Positions 22,349-34,258 are shown, numbered from the stretch's first letter. The stretch is DNA of 64,000 bases from Medicago truncatula (GCF_003473485.1 NC_053048.1:47256255-47320254), one strand, 5' to 3'. The notes: a model not told the origin generated them from the sequence alone. Numbers and translations: made by a program.

Positions 22349-24618
22349 TTAAATAGCATAAATTGGATTTACTTCTGATTCCGAATCAGAATTACGCCAT
22401 GAATGTGTTCCATTCCTTGAGATCTTCTCTTTCTTCCTCACTCTTCGGTGACGTTTGGATTTGATAACATAGTATGTCATTGTTCCAAGAACACCACCCA
22501 TTACAATCGCCCCTACAACAGTAACAAGGATTGCAGCCCACAGGCTGCGTCGACCAACTACTATATAAGATGCTGCAACAAATGAAACTGAGGTGCACAC
22601 AGAGGCTAACCACATCATCTTATTGATCACCTCTGTAACCCTTCTCTCAGACTTTATCTCCCCTCTAACAACAGTTATTTGAACCACCACCACAGCCAAC
22701 GAAGTGAAAAGTGCAATAGCATTAGAGATGAAAAAGGTCTTGAAAGATGCAGTGTGAACCATCACAGCCATCCCATTATCATGATCCCCACCAGGGACTG
22801 TGAAAAGTGCTGCAAATGCAACCGTTGCAAATAGCACAGAAACCACAGTTACAGAGTTGGTAGCATTGTTGATTCCTGCTCTGTGCAACTTGCGTAGCTC
22901 CTTGGCAATCCCATTCACATTCTTGTTTGTTTTTCGAGTTTGTTCAAGCTGAAAAGAAACATCTTTCTTAATCTGAGACATGGTTTTCCTCAGCTCGTCC
23001 CTTGGCTGGTTGAGATCATTGGCTTTAACTGCACCATAACGAATAAGTGAGTCCTTGATCTCCAAAATCTCTTCTGATATTGGAAGTGCTTCCGCAAGGT
23101 CAAGAGGTGTTTTGTGGTCTCTTGTAAGGGCATTCGCATTGGTGTCGGGAAGAAGCAGCAACTCATTCACTATCTGCATCAACTCTTGTGTGTCATAACT
23201 AGTTCACTCTTCAAGTTAAAATCAGACATGTTATATTACTCAAAATAAAGGCATCGCTGTAGATGTAAAAACTATGACATATATAACTAGTGAACTCCTC
23301 ATGGTTTTGCAGGTTACACTACTTTATGTATCATATCAATGTTTAGAGTTGAGCAGCTAAGATGTTACCTCTACCCTCTTCTTCCTGGTGGCTACATGCA
23401 ATGCAGTATTGCCAAACTTGTCTGGAAGCATGACACTTGCACCATCAGCAGCAAGAAGCAACTTCACCACTTCACAGTTAACCCCTTTGACCGCCATATG
23501 AAGGGGCGTTTGTCCTTTCTTATCAGTCCTTCGAGCAAGTTGCGGGTCCTTCCCTAACAATATCTTGACAATATCAACATATCCCTGACGTGCAGATAAA
23601 TGAAGTGCATTCTTTCCATTGGATCTAGCTATCTCCAATTGACTAGGATCATAAGATAGTAACAATTCAACAATATCCGCATGCCCTCTTGTAGCTGCAG
23701 ATACAAGAGGAGTTGCATTTGACTGTGCAAATGTCTTGATTAGCTCTGGATCATGGTCTAGCAGCAACTGCACAATCTCTGCCACCATTCACAACAATAT
23801 ATATAACAGTGTCTACAAAGAACAACTAATAATCAATATCAAAATCATAACCTGACTGTTTGGATAAAAACGTTTCTAGCATAAACACTAATCATATAAG
23901 TGCTTATGTATAACAAGTTATTTCTATAACAATTGTTTTCATATATGTTATAAGTTGTTTTCATTAGCTATCCTGAAGAGCTTATGGAAATAAGTTAAAA
24001 ACAGCTTATAGACACGCCACAAATATTTTCTATAAACTATAAAAAAAAATATCTCACAAGTGCTTATGACAATACTCAATGAAGAAATGCATCTGATATA
24101 ATACCTTTGTGACCTTGATTTGCTGCAATATGCAAGGGATCAAAACCAGAGCGGTTTTTGGAAGATAGTCCTTCTTTGGTGGTATAAGGAAGAAGCTCTT
24201 TAACAACATCAAAACGACCTTTCTCAGCAGCGGTAAAAAGCGCGGTTTCACCCAAGTCATTAACTTCATTAACAATGGCAGACCTTATATCCGCAACTTC
24301 AGCATCAAACTCAGCACCACTAAGCGTTCCCATCATTTGATCATCAATCTCAGCCAGAATATTCCTAACAGCAGCAGCATCACCGCGTTGCGCGGCAAGA
24401 TGAAGCTCGGTGTCATTATGACGACCGGTGACCTGTTTAACATATTTTTTCTTGCAGGGTGTCTCGACGAGGCGTTTGCCGGAATTGGAAATGACGAGGG
24501 ATTTGTTGGAGTTTGAGACAAGAAGGGCTTTGCCCGAAGTGGAGAGGAATAGGGTGGGTCTTGGGGTGGTTGGGGTGTTGGGTTCAGAAAGAGGAGCGTG
24601 GCCGCCGGGGTGATCCAT
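22349..24618 (-). CDS. Ankyrin-repeat PGG-domain membrane protein (ITN1-like)
   Basis: Three minus-strand exons, 24105-24618, 23369-23778 and 22349-23173, with GT/AG introns; 1749 nt, 582 aa. Residues 1 to about 60 are Pro/Ser/Thr-rich and probably disordered. About 70-370 are ankyrin repeats (NDTELHLAAQRGDAAAV, GETALFTAAEKGRFDVVKEL, GKNALHLSARQGYVDIVKIL, GQTPLHMAVKGVNCEVVKLL). The C-terminal third is the PGG domain: a coiled segment (QLEQTRKTNKNVNGIAKELR), the core FAALFTVPGGD, and four membrane segments. It resembles Arabidopsis ITN1, a plasma-membrane protein that modulates ABA and salt responses. Intron 1 carries an old MITE shared with the pseudogene at 12.8-13.9 kb, which is a decayed duplicate of this gene. 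Confidence 0.92.
23856..24073. mobile_element. hAT-like MITE in intron 1
   Basis: Starts ctgtttggataaa and contains gagcttatggaaataag, as does the element at 13348-13603 in the same intron of the pseudogene. Its right end is degraded. Confidence 0.6.
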
Positions 24619-24961
24619 GAATGGCCGTCGTGGGAAGGGGGAGTAATGCTACGGAGGGGATTGGATTGGGATTGGGATTGGGATTTGGTGCCCCATTCCT
24701 CAACCCTTCAATCCCTCCTCTGTTTTTGTTGATCTGCACCATTGGCGGAATAACTCCAAACAAATATCGTTGCTTTCTTTGGTCCTCCCTCCTATATCTC
24801 ACAATTTCATATCTTCCCTTTATATATACACACACACATTCTCTTTTTATTATTATCACATCATTCCAAAAAAAAAACCTTACTAGAAAATAACTAAAAA
24901 AATCAGTTTTAATTATAAGTTGAACTCAAAATATTATTTGTTTATTAGAATTGAATAAGTT

Positions 24962-25067
24962 GTTGTCTCCCCGGACTTACCTCAATTGGTGTGTAGAAAA
25001 CATTGCATAATATATGTAATAGTCGAATTCGAACTTCATATACCTTATTTCGAAATGAATTTCTAAA
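24962..25067 (+). mobile_element. tRNA-derived SINE, degraded
   Basis: It has an A box-like cttacctcaattggtgtg and a B box-like attcgaacttc. It is bounded by a perfect 13-bp duplication aattgaataagtt (24949-24961 and 25068-25080). Confidence 0.8.
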
Positions 25068-25080
25068 AATTGAATAAGTT

Positions 25081-25470
25081 ACTTAGATCAAATGAAAGAT
25101 TTCTTAAACACCGCTACTTCATCCACGACATTCAATGGTTTTGCATGTATGCTTGACTTCCAAAAACAAGTTAACCATCAATGAGTGACCTTAGCTACGG
25201 TCGAGGTAGGTTAGAAAAAAACACCTCATTACCATTGTTGATGATGTGTTAAATGTGAGAGTTAAAATCTTATATGGTATGGAAGAGTTGAGATTGAACA
25301 ACAAGTGAGATGACTTATAAGCTAAATGCTTTAAAGTTTTGAATAAAGATGTGATCTCTAATCTCACTTGTGTTGTTGCTCTTAACAATATATCGATTTG
25401 CATTTTTAGTCACTGCAAAAATTGCTTTTAATTTTGGGTCTCAACATATCTCATATTATCAATTTTAGAT
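25081..25470. other. Intergenic, no gene seen
   Basis: No recognisable exon or repeat end between the SINE and the transposon's target duplication. Confidence 0.5.
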
Positions 25471-26000
25471 CTCATTATTGAAAATTGTTTTCTTGACATA
25501 GAAAACTTCATAAAAACACAAGTAAAATACATTTATGCCCCCAGCGGCAGTTAACAACCGTTCAAGAATATGCCGGCAGTTAACTGCCGCTCCCACTAGT
25601 TAGCAGAATCAGTGCAACATGCACTGGTTTTTTCCAGAAAATTTGTCCTGTTTTACCTATAATTTCAAACGGCAATTCAGGAGGAAATCAAACCGAAACA
25701 ACAACATCCAGCAATCACAAACATCAATATTTCATAGTTTATCAATTATTCGGCAACAATACAAAAAACCGATAATGCGTTAACGTTTCACAATTGTTTG
25801 AAATCCGTCAAATTTTCCACATTACACGTAATGTACATTAATTACTAATAAATGCGAAACTCAAATATATATATATATACACACATACCGTTAAAGGTTA
25901 GTTACATATCACCCAAAAAAATTGGTCATTACATTATATATCCCAAAAAATATGTTGGCGCGTATCGACCAAAAAACGGATTAACACCGACCAAAAAGTG

Positions 26001-26820
26001 TCATATTTCATCTAACAAAAGCAAATCATCTAAATGTTCCATAACTTCTTCAAATTCTTCGTTTTCTTTAACCGGAGTGTCATCAAACATAATTGAATTG
26101 TCTTCATTTGTTGGTTTTTTTGGTGGAACTGGTCTCTCTTTGTCCTCAATCTCCATGAGTGCTCGGAAACGATCGCGTTGATCCAAGAATTCATCCTCCC
26201 ATGTTGCCACCTCTTCGCTCCTGTGTAGCTTCCACTCCGTGGATGATGGAGATAATGGACAACCATCTTTCAATGAAAGAATGACAAAATAATTTGGGAT
26301 TAAACCAAGGCAAATCATGTTGCTTTTCGGATTAACCGGAGGCGCACCTCTAAGTGGGAAAAAAGTCTCGGAGAGTCCAATATCAAGGGTAGTCATCTCC
26401 ACCACCGACCTATTGTAACAAGATGCAACGATGTGTCCCATATCCGGCAATGTCAACCATTTGTCGGGAGGTGCAAAGCTACTAGGATTTTTGGGAGGAT
26501 GCAATCCATCCAAAATGTACTTGTAACGGTCCGCGCTCGCATATACCTCAATGTATTTGTTCCTATGCTCTTTCAACTCTTTAATAAGTGCTCTTCGCAC
26601 CATAACATGACTTTCTTCCGTCAAACCCTCGCGTTCGGCAATAGCCCTAAACCCACAATGTTCGTCACCAATAACATCCACAATTCCCTCAATGTATGGT
26701 CTCATGAATTTTGGCATGTAATACATAGGATTCGATGGATCATAATTTCTTGAAACCAAGCTAGACTTAGGAACCGAAACCAGAGAAATGCCAATGCGAG
26801 CGAGCACCTTTTCTTTTAGG
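26001..26820 (-). pseudogene. OTU-like domain of the MULE, catalytic His replaced
   Basis: Reads IGISLVSVPKSSLVSRNYDPSN, then VDVIGDEHCGFRAIAEREGL, the OTU cysteine-protease signature (usually DGNCGFRA), with the Cys kept. Near the end, LIPNYFVILSLKDGCPLSP corresponds to the region where OTU proteins carry the catalytic His (N-H-F-V); here it is Tyr. An acidic tail follows (EENEEFEEVMEHLDD-like). Many plant MULEs carry such a domain fused behind the transposase; its role in transposition is unknown. Here a frameshift separates it from the SWIM part, and the His change suggests the protease activity was lost. Confidence 0.82.
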
Positions 26821-27541
26821 TTGTGAAGATTTTTTTCGTGGTGAAAATTGACTTTCCGGATGTTGAGAATCAATAGTCTCCCACTTAGATGGGATCCTAC
26901 ATGTAGTTTTGATTTTTTTGGGAGCTCCTTTAGTTGGCACCTTTTTTGGAGGTGGTGACAACATTGTGGTCTCTGGAAACGCTAACAACCGCATACCCTC
27001 TGTGATTTCTAGTTTCATTTGGAACGGAACTCTTTCGAGACGTTCTTGGATACCACGCCACTCCTTCGCGACCGAAAGCAAATCTTCATTACTTTCTTCT
27101 TCACCCATATACAACTTATGCCAATGAGGGTGTATCTCATCCAATCGAATGAGCTTGTGGTGACGGATTTTCATAGCAATGAAGCATGCACAAGGTAGGC
27201 CATACGACGTCCTTTGAACACAACCACAAGTTTTCTTCTCGATGCACAAGGTTGTCCTAGCACGCGCTTCTTCCACAAAAATAAAGTTCATGGCTTGTCT
27301 AGACATGTGACCCTCCAACCCAGAGTACAAAGCGACATCTTTGTACCTATGTTCCAAGACCGTAACGCTCCTACCAAACGATGATTGTATCTCCCCAAAT
27401 TGGTTTGCCAACATCTCATCTATTTTGTGCCAACAAGTACCCAAATCACCTTTGGAGGTGGATAAATATTCCTTCACCACACCATGAGCTCCTTCAACTC
27501 TATTTGTGGTCCTACACCCAAGATGTAGAACAAGGTCCATC
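26767..27541 (-). pseudogene. MULE transposase C-terminal part with SWIM zinc finger
   Basis: After the LTR the protein resumes with WMDLVLHLGCRTTNRVEGAHG, which carries the expected third catalytic Glu region. The SWIM-type motif CGCVQRTSYGLPCAC follows. A basic linker (KKVPTKGAPKKIK, SPRKKSSQPKRKGAR) leads towards the OTU part. At the end the frame slips: the 4-bp unit ctcg appears twice in tandem near 26806, so the frame runs into SHWHFSGFGS and stops. The homology continues in the next frame. Confidence 0.85.
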
Positions 27542-27546
27542 CATGC

Positions 27547-29578
27547 TGTAACACCCCGTTTTCCCAACTTAAAAATTTCATAAACATTTATCAGAGTAAA
27601 CAACATATAACGGAATATCACACTTCTTAAAATCTCAAAATAGATAACTAATTATTTATCCTTCAACATAAACTTCAGCATAAAAGCAGCGGAATTAATT
27701 CAACTTCATAAATAGTCTTGGCACGCAGGCCTCATAAAAGTTATCTCATAAATTCAGTTAAGCAACATAAAAACATAGCATGTACGCAAAGGAAAGAGAA
27801 ATAGCCACTAAAGTTCCCCTCTCGTTACATATCAGAGCAACCTAAGACTCAGTGAGGCAAGGCTACTCACGATAGCACAAACAACAACCTACTCTGGATT
27901 ACCTGCAAGTTACTCATACGAAGAGCAACATTTTCAAGCAGAAGGGGTGAAATTTCACAAAACAATAATATTAAGCATACAATTCAACATTATATTTAAC
28001 AACATAAAACATCTTATTAATCAACATTGATAATAATATATCATAAATCACTTCATAATAATCTCAACTTAATCATTTTATCATCATCGACTCGACAAAT
28101 GCAACTATGCAACTTAGACCTCTTATATGCATGTGGTACCAATACAGGGCATCAAGCCCCCATCGCTATTTGAGTATTAATATACTTCCAGGGCATCAAG
28201 CCCCCAACAATGAATGCTAATGCATGGACTCGACCTCTTAAACAACTTAATTCGACAACCTTTTATATTAGTCCAATAATTTGGAATATCATCATCTTCA
28301 ACATCTTAGACCGACTCGTGCAGCTTAGTTAAATAACAAACAGCAACATACGCAGTAAACAAACAGCATGACATAATAATATCAATTTCAATTCATCAAC
28401 ATCTTAGGTATACAAATATTCTTCAAGTAATGCATAAACATTATATCACATCATAATCAACAACGACATATCTTATACAGCTTCACAGATTATAATTAAC
28501 CTCATTGTTAAGTCTTAATCCTACCCAAGGGTTCATCTCTCGACAACTCGTGCAACAAAGGTCGCAAAATCCAATAAGTCACTCTGTTTCTGGGTCACTC
28601 GCGAGGCGAGAGCCTCTGCTCGCCGTGGCGAGTTCAGGTCAGAATCCCACAAGTTAATTCCAGGTTCAATCTCATCCTAAATTCTTTCCTAATCATTATT
28701 AGACATGTTCAGGCACTCAAAAGCATCTAAGGTTCAACTCAAAAGTCAAAAATACGAAATCTTGCATGCTTTCTGGTCTAGCTCGCTAGGCGAGTTCAAG
28801 TGTTCGCCGTGGCGAGCTGCAACGTGCAACTCGCGAGGCGGGGAAAGGTTACTCGCGTGGCGAGCGATGAAGTTCATCATTCGCCATGGCGAGGATCATA
28901 GCTCGGGAGGCGAGCGATGAATGTCGCTACGGGCAGAATGCAGTTTTCACCTAAAAATCATCAACTCTCATGGTTTTAAGCCTAATCTCGATTCCAGAAT
29001 TCATCATAATCATTATCTAGGGTCTAAGGACAGTTTCTACATCTTTTTAACAAGTTTTCACCGTTTAATCATCAATTCTCTCAATTTGACCTAATTTCCG
29101 ATTCTTCTTAAACTCATCCTAATTCATGTTAAATGTAACCATTGATTCATAGACTTAATAAGATTGCAAAGTTAGTCTCACCCTTACTTTAAAGAATGAA
29201 AATCGCAGCCCTCCTTGGTGGTTCTCCCTTCTCTTGGCTTTTTCTCTCTTTTTTCAAAACTGATCGTACGTACGTTATGTTTTTCTAAAACTAGGTTTCC
29301 CTATTTATACCTCCTCCAATTATCTTATCTTATTTCTCTTTCTCCCCCAAAACTCTCTAAAATATCAAAACAACCCCTAAACTCAATATTTATTTTATTT
29401 TCAAATCTTATTTTATTAAACAATAAAATAAGTCACAACTCCTCATAAAATCATATAAACCACCTCAATCATAATAAATCATATAAATCACACGTATATT
29501 ATATAAATATAATATAAACTCATCTAAATAATTTCTAGACTCCATTAAATAATTAAATAATTCGAAACGGACGTTACA
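27547..29578 (-). mobile_element. Solo LTR-like insertion inside the MULE
   Basis: 2032 bp with TG...CA ends (tgtaacacccc at 27547, gttaca at 29573-29578) and a perfect 5-bp duplication catgc on both sides (27542-27546 and 29579-29583). No internal retroviral genes, so it looks like a solo LTR of a family with long LTRs, probably Gypsy-like. A minus-strand TATAAATA near 29306 suggests minus orientation. Internally, short cgaggcgag / cgtggcgag motifs recur at 28595-28920. It is younger than the MULE it sits in. Confidence 0.8.
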
Positions 29579-29583
29579 CATGC

Positions 29584-31002
29584 CCTCACTAGTTTGTCCT
29601 TAAAAGGGTTCAAAATGGTAGTTTCAACATATTCAAGAAACTTTGGATGATCCTTACAAGCATCTTGGAATTCCACTAGATTACCCGCATATACCTCTTG
29701 AGTAGGAGATTCAACCAATTTTTCCCATGCATCAAATATGGTATCAACTAACTTACTATGACTCTCCTTGTCGACAATCTTCTTTTTCCCATCCACCACA
29801 ACAACATTTTGTTTAACTTTGCAATCGGTGATGATTCTTGATCTAACATTTTTGCCAACATGGAAATAACAAAGTATTGCACTACTATCGGGAAGAACAA
29901 TTTTTACGGCCTTCATCATACTCGGGTCCCTGTCGGTCACTACCACCTTAGGCATATCACTATTTGGTTCAAGAAGTTTAAGCAACATTTGCAAAGCCCA
30001 AGTAAAGTTATCCTCCTTCTCCGATGTCATAAATGCAAAACCAACCGAATATGTCAAATAGGTTGAGGTGACTCCAACTATTTCAAACAATGGCATTCTA
30101 TACAAGTTGGTTTTGTACATGGAATCCATTATCAAAACAGTCAGAAAAGTGTTAAACAACTTTACCGATGTTGGATGAGTCCAAAATATGTCTTGAACGG
30201 TTTGACTTTCTGATTTTTCTCTTATGTAATGAACATATCCATTCTCTTCCAACTTTGAGATTAGATATTGCATCTCCGTCAAGTCACCCTTTTTTGCCTT
30301 TTTGAATTTGTGACGTTCATTGTAGACTTGATTGATATTTGTGATGGACTCTTTCCTTTTCTTCTTCAAATTAGTCAAAATATTTTTTGGTTTCACCGAA
30401 GAATCTGTCAAGTCATGTACAATCTTCTTGTCGTCCTCCATTAATCTTCCGGCAAGAAGGTTCCCTGCTACATACCGCACCATCTCATGGTTGTGAACGC
30501 CATTAAGAATAGCCAATTTCCAAGCATTGTTTTCCCTCACGACATATCCACGCACCTTGAACAAACACCCACATTTTCTTGATCCCGTTGCTTCATGCTT
30601 CACTTATGTCTTCGGTAATTTGTGCTCGCCGCTCCGTTCACAAACCAACTCCAACATAGAATTTCTACCTTCACAAGATCTTCTAATGATAACCGTAAAT
30701 CCAGCCCTATTTGCTTATCGACGGACCCAACCAAACAATTCGTCTTTATCTTTCCATGTGTCTCGGGTCGAAAATAAATGAGCCGTGTCCACTTCATTGT
30801 CACGAAGTTTCCACACATCGGAATTGACGCTTGAAGCCTCAACTTTAACGGAAGCTTCGACCTTAGAGGGAGCTTCAACCTTAATGGAATCGACAACTCT
30901 AGGTTTTCGATCACCTGAATCATCACCTGCATTCTCAACCTTATCTATAAATAAACAACATACAATTACTAAACTAATTAATAAGCATGTATCTAATATC
31001 AT
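29584..31002 (-). pseudogene. MULE transposase, N-terminal and DDE part
   Basis: The start of the frame is unclear (about 31002 or upstream). WVRR, a stop, then ANRAGFTVIIRRSCEG, SMLELVCERSGEHK, a second stop, and KHEATGSRKCGCLFKVRG form the FAR1-like zinc-binding module. From 30603 on the frame is open. It covers LIMDSMYKTNLYRMPLFEIVG (first catalytic Asp), KVVVTDRDPSMMKAV (second Asp) and CYFHVGKN (the C2H-type motif of MULEs), and breaks at the LTR (29583) after KLVRAC. The transposase would cut and paste the element by its inverted ends. The two TAA codons disable it. Confidence 0.88.
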
Positions 31003-31619
31003 ATAATAACATAAACAAACAAAAAAAACAAAAGGAAAAAAAAATTAAATTTTTTTTTGGGCAGTAGTTACTGCCATTTGAAAATTTTCTTAGTTACCAG
31101 CGGCAGTTAACAGCCGCTCACACCTAGCGGTGGTTAACTGCCGCTCAAGCTCGTGACAGTACAAAAAACCCAGAAAAATCAATCAAATGTAATGGATTTT
31201 AACGTTGTAATACCTGTTCTTTGATGCATATTGTGTGTAGAAACATCATAGCAATCGATCAACAATGATTTGGAAGCAAGATTTTGACACAATTTTTGAA
31301 ATGAGGATTTTTTTGGGTATGATATTGGTGATGTAAGGTGATGAATGAATAGGAGAGGTAGGGGTTTTCTGGTTTTGGGGGATAAAACCAACGGCAGTTA
31401 ACGACCGCGGGCTCCAGCGGTAGTTAACGACCGTTGGGGGCATAAACGTATTTTACTTGTGTCTTTATGAACTTTTTTATGTGAAAAAAATCAATTTTCC
31501 TCATTATTAACTAGCATATGTCTAGCAGAGGCCCATGTGGTTTGTGGCGGATTCATAATCCTGACTCAGGGGTCCTGAATCAATTATTATAGAATAAATC
31601 TTGTAACAAGAAAGGTAAT

Positions 31620-32430
31620 TTTGCTTTCATAATTTTGATAGGTGTGGGGATTATGGTGAAAATATTTGGCATTTGTTTGTTACATGTCCGATGACTATTG
31701 AAACATTAAGAATTTTGGGACTTTGGAAGATGATATGACATCATTTTATGATTGTTGATAGTGTATTGTTGATCTATTTTTTCACTATTGCAAAGGAAAC
31801 GCCTCTTGTAAAACATATTACGTAATGCACGACCATTTGGAGCCTTTGAAATAATTGTAACCTGAAACTTTGGGAGGTGGACATTGATGAGGTCGTTACA
31901 TCGATATATCAATGTGTTGTCATGTTTTTCCATGGATGGCAGTGGACAAAGTTTCACCAAGCATTAAGGTATGAGTCTCATTCTAAGCAAGATTTAACTA
32001 AGTGGAGGAAATCATTTTTGTTGGAAAATTAAAATGTAACGTTGATGCACCTTTTATAGATAACAAGGTGGACATCAATATGTGCATCAAAGATCATCAC
32101 AGGTTATTTGCCAAAGATAAAACTACACATTAGTCACCTATGATGTCAAAAAAAGAAAGTGAAGCGTATGACCTCTTGCAAGTCATCAAGTGTGTAGTGG
32201 AATGGGTGGGGAGTGGATGAAGTCATTTTTGAGCTTGATGATAAAGTAGTAGTAGTAGATAATTTCAATAATCTTTCAAGGAATTTTTCTTATTTTGGTT
32301 TTATTTTGAATGATTGTATTTCAAGTCTTAAATATTTATGTCCAAACTCAATTGTGGAGTCCACTAAAAGAGTAGTTAATATTGTTTTTTTTTTTTTTTT
32401 GACAAAAGTAGTTAATATTGTTGGCAATGA
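31620..32430 (+). mobile_element. LINE remnant with RNase H domain
   Basis: Plus-strand blocks: CGDYGENIWHLFVTCPMTIETL (zinc-binding end of LINE reverse transcriptase), then KWRKSFL, VKCNVDAPF-like, NKVDINMCIKDHHRLFAK. Then comes VDEVIFELDDKVVV.NFNN.SRNFSYFGFILNDC (RNase H domain). Several frame changes and stops occur. It lies 120 bp right of the MULE's end and has no visible tail because the homology runs out near 32385. Confidence 0.75.
32371..32422. repeat. Micro-insertion with 16-bp target duplication
   Basis: The 16-mer agtagttaatattgtt occurs at 32371-32386 and 32407-32422. Between them lie only poly(T) and gacaaa. On the minus strand this is tttgtc plus poly(A), the same 3' end as the 437-bp retroposon at 61622-62058. 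It sits inside the LINE remnant. Confidence 0.75.
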
Positions 32431-32439
32431 TCTTTTAAA

Positions 32440-33370
32440 TTTCAAAAATACTACGTCCCAAAAGAAAAGTCATGTGACTTTTGTCACGTGGAATTCGAGT
32501 AAATATGTGTCACTAAAATTAACAATGAAGATTACAATTGGTAATGAAAGATGCATGGAGACAAAAAATTGAAAGAAAAAAAAAAGAACAATTATAAGGA
32601 TTAAATGTGAAAATTGATTTATATTTATTTATGAAAGTTAAAAAATATATTTCACCCTGGAATAAATAATGTTTATATATACATTGGGAGCTATAATTTT
32701 TATTTTATTTTATGGAAAACTGTATCAAAAGAGCTTCAATTATAAGATGCATTGAACTAAATCTATATTAGGGGCCATGGTGTTGTATTTCCTTTTTCAT
32801 TCCCACTTATTTTATTTTATCTAGGTTTAATTTTGTAGACTTTAATCGCAGTTTCATGCCGAAACAGATTTCATCCGTTAATCTCAGATCGGAAGGTTCA
32901 AATTATTACTCCATTTTATACATTAAAACGATCTCTACAAGTTATTTTAATCGAATTACTAGCAGGCTAGCAGCTATAACCATATTACACACTTGCAGGA
33001 AATCTCATTCCCCTGTTTCATTTACCGGCTCTAAGTTTTGTTTGTGTGCTATATAATCTCCACAATGTAAGTCTTATCATCATGAATATAAAACGGGACT
33101 ACCAGACTATCCAATTAGAATGACTACGAAGAAGGTAGTGTAAACTTCATTTGATTATATTTTTATTTCAATAATTATACTTTACAATTGCTTTTACCTT
33201 CAATAATTTGTTATAATTTTTAAAATCAATATTTTGAATAAACACCATAAAAGATATTTTGTTAATACAGAAAAGAAATTCGCCATAAAATTAGAAAAGA
33301 AAAAACAGTATTCTTTCTTCTCAAAAGTATACCAGTGTTATAATTAGATAGACACTATTCAAACATCAAG
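32440..33370. other. Intergenic, no gene seen
   Basis: AT-rich DNA with no recognisable exon. Confidence 0.5.
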
Positions 33371-33444
33371 GACCGCATAGCGCAGTGGATTAGCGCGTTT
33401 GACTTCGGATCAAAAGGTCGTGGGTTCGACTCCCACTGTGGTCG
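33371..33444 (+). tRNA. tRNA-Arg (UCG anticodon)
   Basis: The cloverleaf is complete. The acceptor stem GACCGCA pairs with TGTGGTC (one G-U). The A box is TAGCGCAGTGGATTAGCGCG-like. The anticodon arm is TTTGA-CTTCGGA-TCAAA with anticodon TCG, and the T arm GTGGG-TTCGACT-CCCAC matches the B box. The discriminator is G at 33444, with no encoded CCA, as expected for a nuclear gene. A run of eight T from about 33451 is a polymerase III terminator. There is no intron. It would decode CGA/CGG-type arginine codons, mainly CGA. Confidence 0.95.
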
Positions 33445-33450
33445 AAATGT

Positions 33451-33458
33451 TTTTTTTT
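33451..33458 (+). terminator. Poly(T) terminator of the tRNA gene
   Basis: A run of T begins 6 bp after the tRNA, the normal polymerase III stop signal. Confidence 0.75.
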
Positions 33459-33674
33459 AAATATTTTTCAGAGCATTTGAAGGCCATAGAAGCACAACAA
33501 ACGTGTATGTATTCAACAACGCCCACTTTTAAGCACAAATAGTTTTCTTTTTCATAAGTATATTTTTTTTAATGGAATTTCATTATTTTATCTTTCTTTT
33601 AAGCAAGAAACATGATTAGACTTGAATCATTTAAGCAAGAAATAAAAGAATGTGATTCAAATGAGAGATTATAA

Positions 33675-33810
33675 GTCCCTATGAGTTTAACTCGGTTGAT
33701 AGGAATATTGTATAAAATATACATGAATCGAAGTTTGAATCTCATACATCCACTTATTTACTTTAAGACGTATAATTCTAATCATTATTAGATTGGTTGA
33801 AAAAAAAAGG
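33675..33810 (+). mobile_element. tRNA-derived SINE, degraded
   Basis: Same family as the copies at 21198 and 37769: gagtttaactcggttgatag (A box), 'gaagtttgaatctc' (worn B box), 'ccacttatttac', and an A-rich end near 33800. Target duplication not clear. A micro-insertion (33852-33896) follows. Confidence 0.65.
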
Positions 33811-34258
33811 AGTGACTCCACAAAATATGGGTAGTCAAACACTTTGGTAAAGACTCTTTACTCTTTGTACCAAAAAAAAAAAGAAGCTCTCTACTCTTAC
33901 ACGAGAGCAGGTCTTACTTGAGCACAAATACAAATAAAAATTGTTTGGATACACCGACATAAATAGAGAAAAATAAATGAGAGAATTTGGTCGGATCATT
34001 CAATTATTTTCTCTTTTAATTTTTTTTCATTTATGAATGTGTATCTAAACCTTTTATATATGTGTTTGTGATCAAGTAAACATTTCTCTTTGCACATATC
34101 TAAAAATAATGAGAAACATAAGTGTGAAATTATTATACATGTCATTTGCGGAAGATATTATTTTAAAATAAAAAAATAGAAAGAAAAAAAAAAAGATAGA
34201 ACTCTGACTTTGTGTGTGATCAGAGTTTGAACCTCGAACCTTACATATATTATGAATA

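Larger units (their letters stand above)
25480..31499 (-). mobile_element. Mutator-like transposon (MULE) with OTU domain, split by an LTR
   Basis: The terminal inverted repeats start gaaaattg at 25480 and, inverted, at 31499. They match for over 60 bp, including acacaagtaaaatac and 'tttatgccccc'. A perfect 9-bp duplication ctcattatt flanks the element (25471-25479 and 31500-31508). Subterminal 'cggcagttaac' motifs recur at both ends. Inside, on the minus strand, are a FAR1/MULE-type DNA-binding part, a DDE transposase, a SWIM zinc finger and an OTU-like domain. A 2032-bp LTR at 27547-29578 interrupts the transposase; without it the MULE is about 4.0 kb. Two nonsense codons and one frameshift besides the insertion show it cannot move by itself. 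Confidence 0.93.

Noticed and set aside
24584-24859. Frames with a repeated Asn-Pro motif (NPNPNPNP) near 24670
   Set aside because: This is a short tattggga-type repeat just upstream of the ankyrin gene's start codon, read in both directions; leader sequence, not a protein.
27547-29578. LTR-like insertion as a complete retrotransposon
   Set aside because: No gag or pol inside and only one LTR; it fits a solo LTR better.
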